From an uncultured Aquimonas sp. (GTDB taxonomy: Bacteria; Pseudomonadota; Gammaproteobacteria; Xanthomonadales; Xanthomonadaceae), in assembly GCF_937888285.1 (NCBI RefSeq), contig NZ_CALART010000065.1, positions 20,028 through 84,027 on the forward strand: DNA of 64,000 nucleotides, written 5' to 3'. The notes beneath the pieces were generated by a model. The model saw only the letters and a list, made by a program, of their open reading frames with translations. It was not told the DNA's origin and did no database searches. The position numbers and the translations under genes are program-made. Below are positions 63,950-64,000 of the stretch, in pieces. The stretch's first letter is position 1. The number at the start of each line of letters is the position of its first letter.

Positions 63950-64000
63950 GAATCCCGAATCCCGAATCCCGAATCCCGAATCCCGAATCCCGAATCCCGA
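63950..64000. repeat. GAATCCC heptamer array running off the window end
   Basis: Seven perfect GAATCCC units are visible and the array continues beyond the window. Confidence 0.92.

Overview
The window is about 70% G+C and looks like a chromosomal segment of a gammaproteobacterium of the Lysobacterales (Xanthomonadales) type. The grounds are a complete Entner-Doudoroff gene set (zwf, pgl, edd, eda), an accB-accC-prmA block, and abundant intergenic repeats of kinds I associate with that group. The genus cannot be fixed from the sequence alone, and no rRNA or tRNA genes were recognised.

Layout. 0-9.4 kb: an end-truncated DUF1161 gene, an SLC13 permease and a minus-strand czc-type heavy-metal RND operon (His-rich protein, CzcC, CzcB, CzcA). 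9.7-17 kb: a GntR/UTRA regulator divergent from zwf-pgl, then edd and eda, with edd and eda separated by 1.3 kb of tandem repeats and hairpins. 17.5-26 kb: uppP, a MASE1-PAS-GGDEF diguanylate cyclase, a recC with no recB or recD beside it, a cold-shock/DUF1294 protein and an unrecognised protein. 26-32 kb: a 199-bp tandem array, a REP-associated tyrosine transposase (RAYT) among its likely REP substrates, and a single-chain MmeI-like restriction-modification enzyme. 32-39 kb: an ABC efflux set, a glycerophosphodiesterase and a LigB/DODA-type dioxygenase. 39-54 kb: two sensor kinases, an AlgB-like sigma-54 activator and many small envelope or stress proteins (BON, DUF2383, DUF1328, ElaB/YqjD, YqjE, CsbD, TspO, a coiled-coil lipoprotein) plus an exported polysaccharide deacetylase. 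54-59 kb: an M28 peptidase, an ion channel and a Kef-type antiporter. 59-64 kb: aroQ, accB, accC and prmA, interrupted by a 23S-intervening-sequence-type ORF and by an NYN-domain gene.

The strongest undescribed pattern is in 40.3-52.1 kb. Four intergenic sites match TGGCACG-N4-CTGC, with exact GG-N10-GC spacing (sigma-54 -24/-12 type), and two weaker relatives lie nearby. They sit upstream of the small envelope genes, tspO and the deacetylase. One is divergent from the AlgB-like activator gene. Five of the six have a CGTGCA/TGCACG hexamer upstream, four of them about 50-85 bp from the GG. This suggests a local RpoN-dependent envelope-stress regulon with its own activator.

A second notable pattern is the acc operon. 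An S23/IVP four-helix-bundle ORF sits between accB and accC and is bounded by complementary GGGAATC-heptamer arrays, as in rRNA intervening sequences. A low-GC NYN (PIN-like nuclease fold) gene sits between accC and prmA.

Intergenic space is dominated by a few repeat families. REP-A has a GGTGGGCC/GGCCCACC dyad and sometimes supplies the stop codon of the gene before it. REP-B has a GTAGGAGC foot and a hairpin, and is the probable RAYT substrate. There are also GGGATTC heptamer arrays and several larger tandem or inverted repeats.
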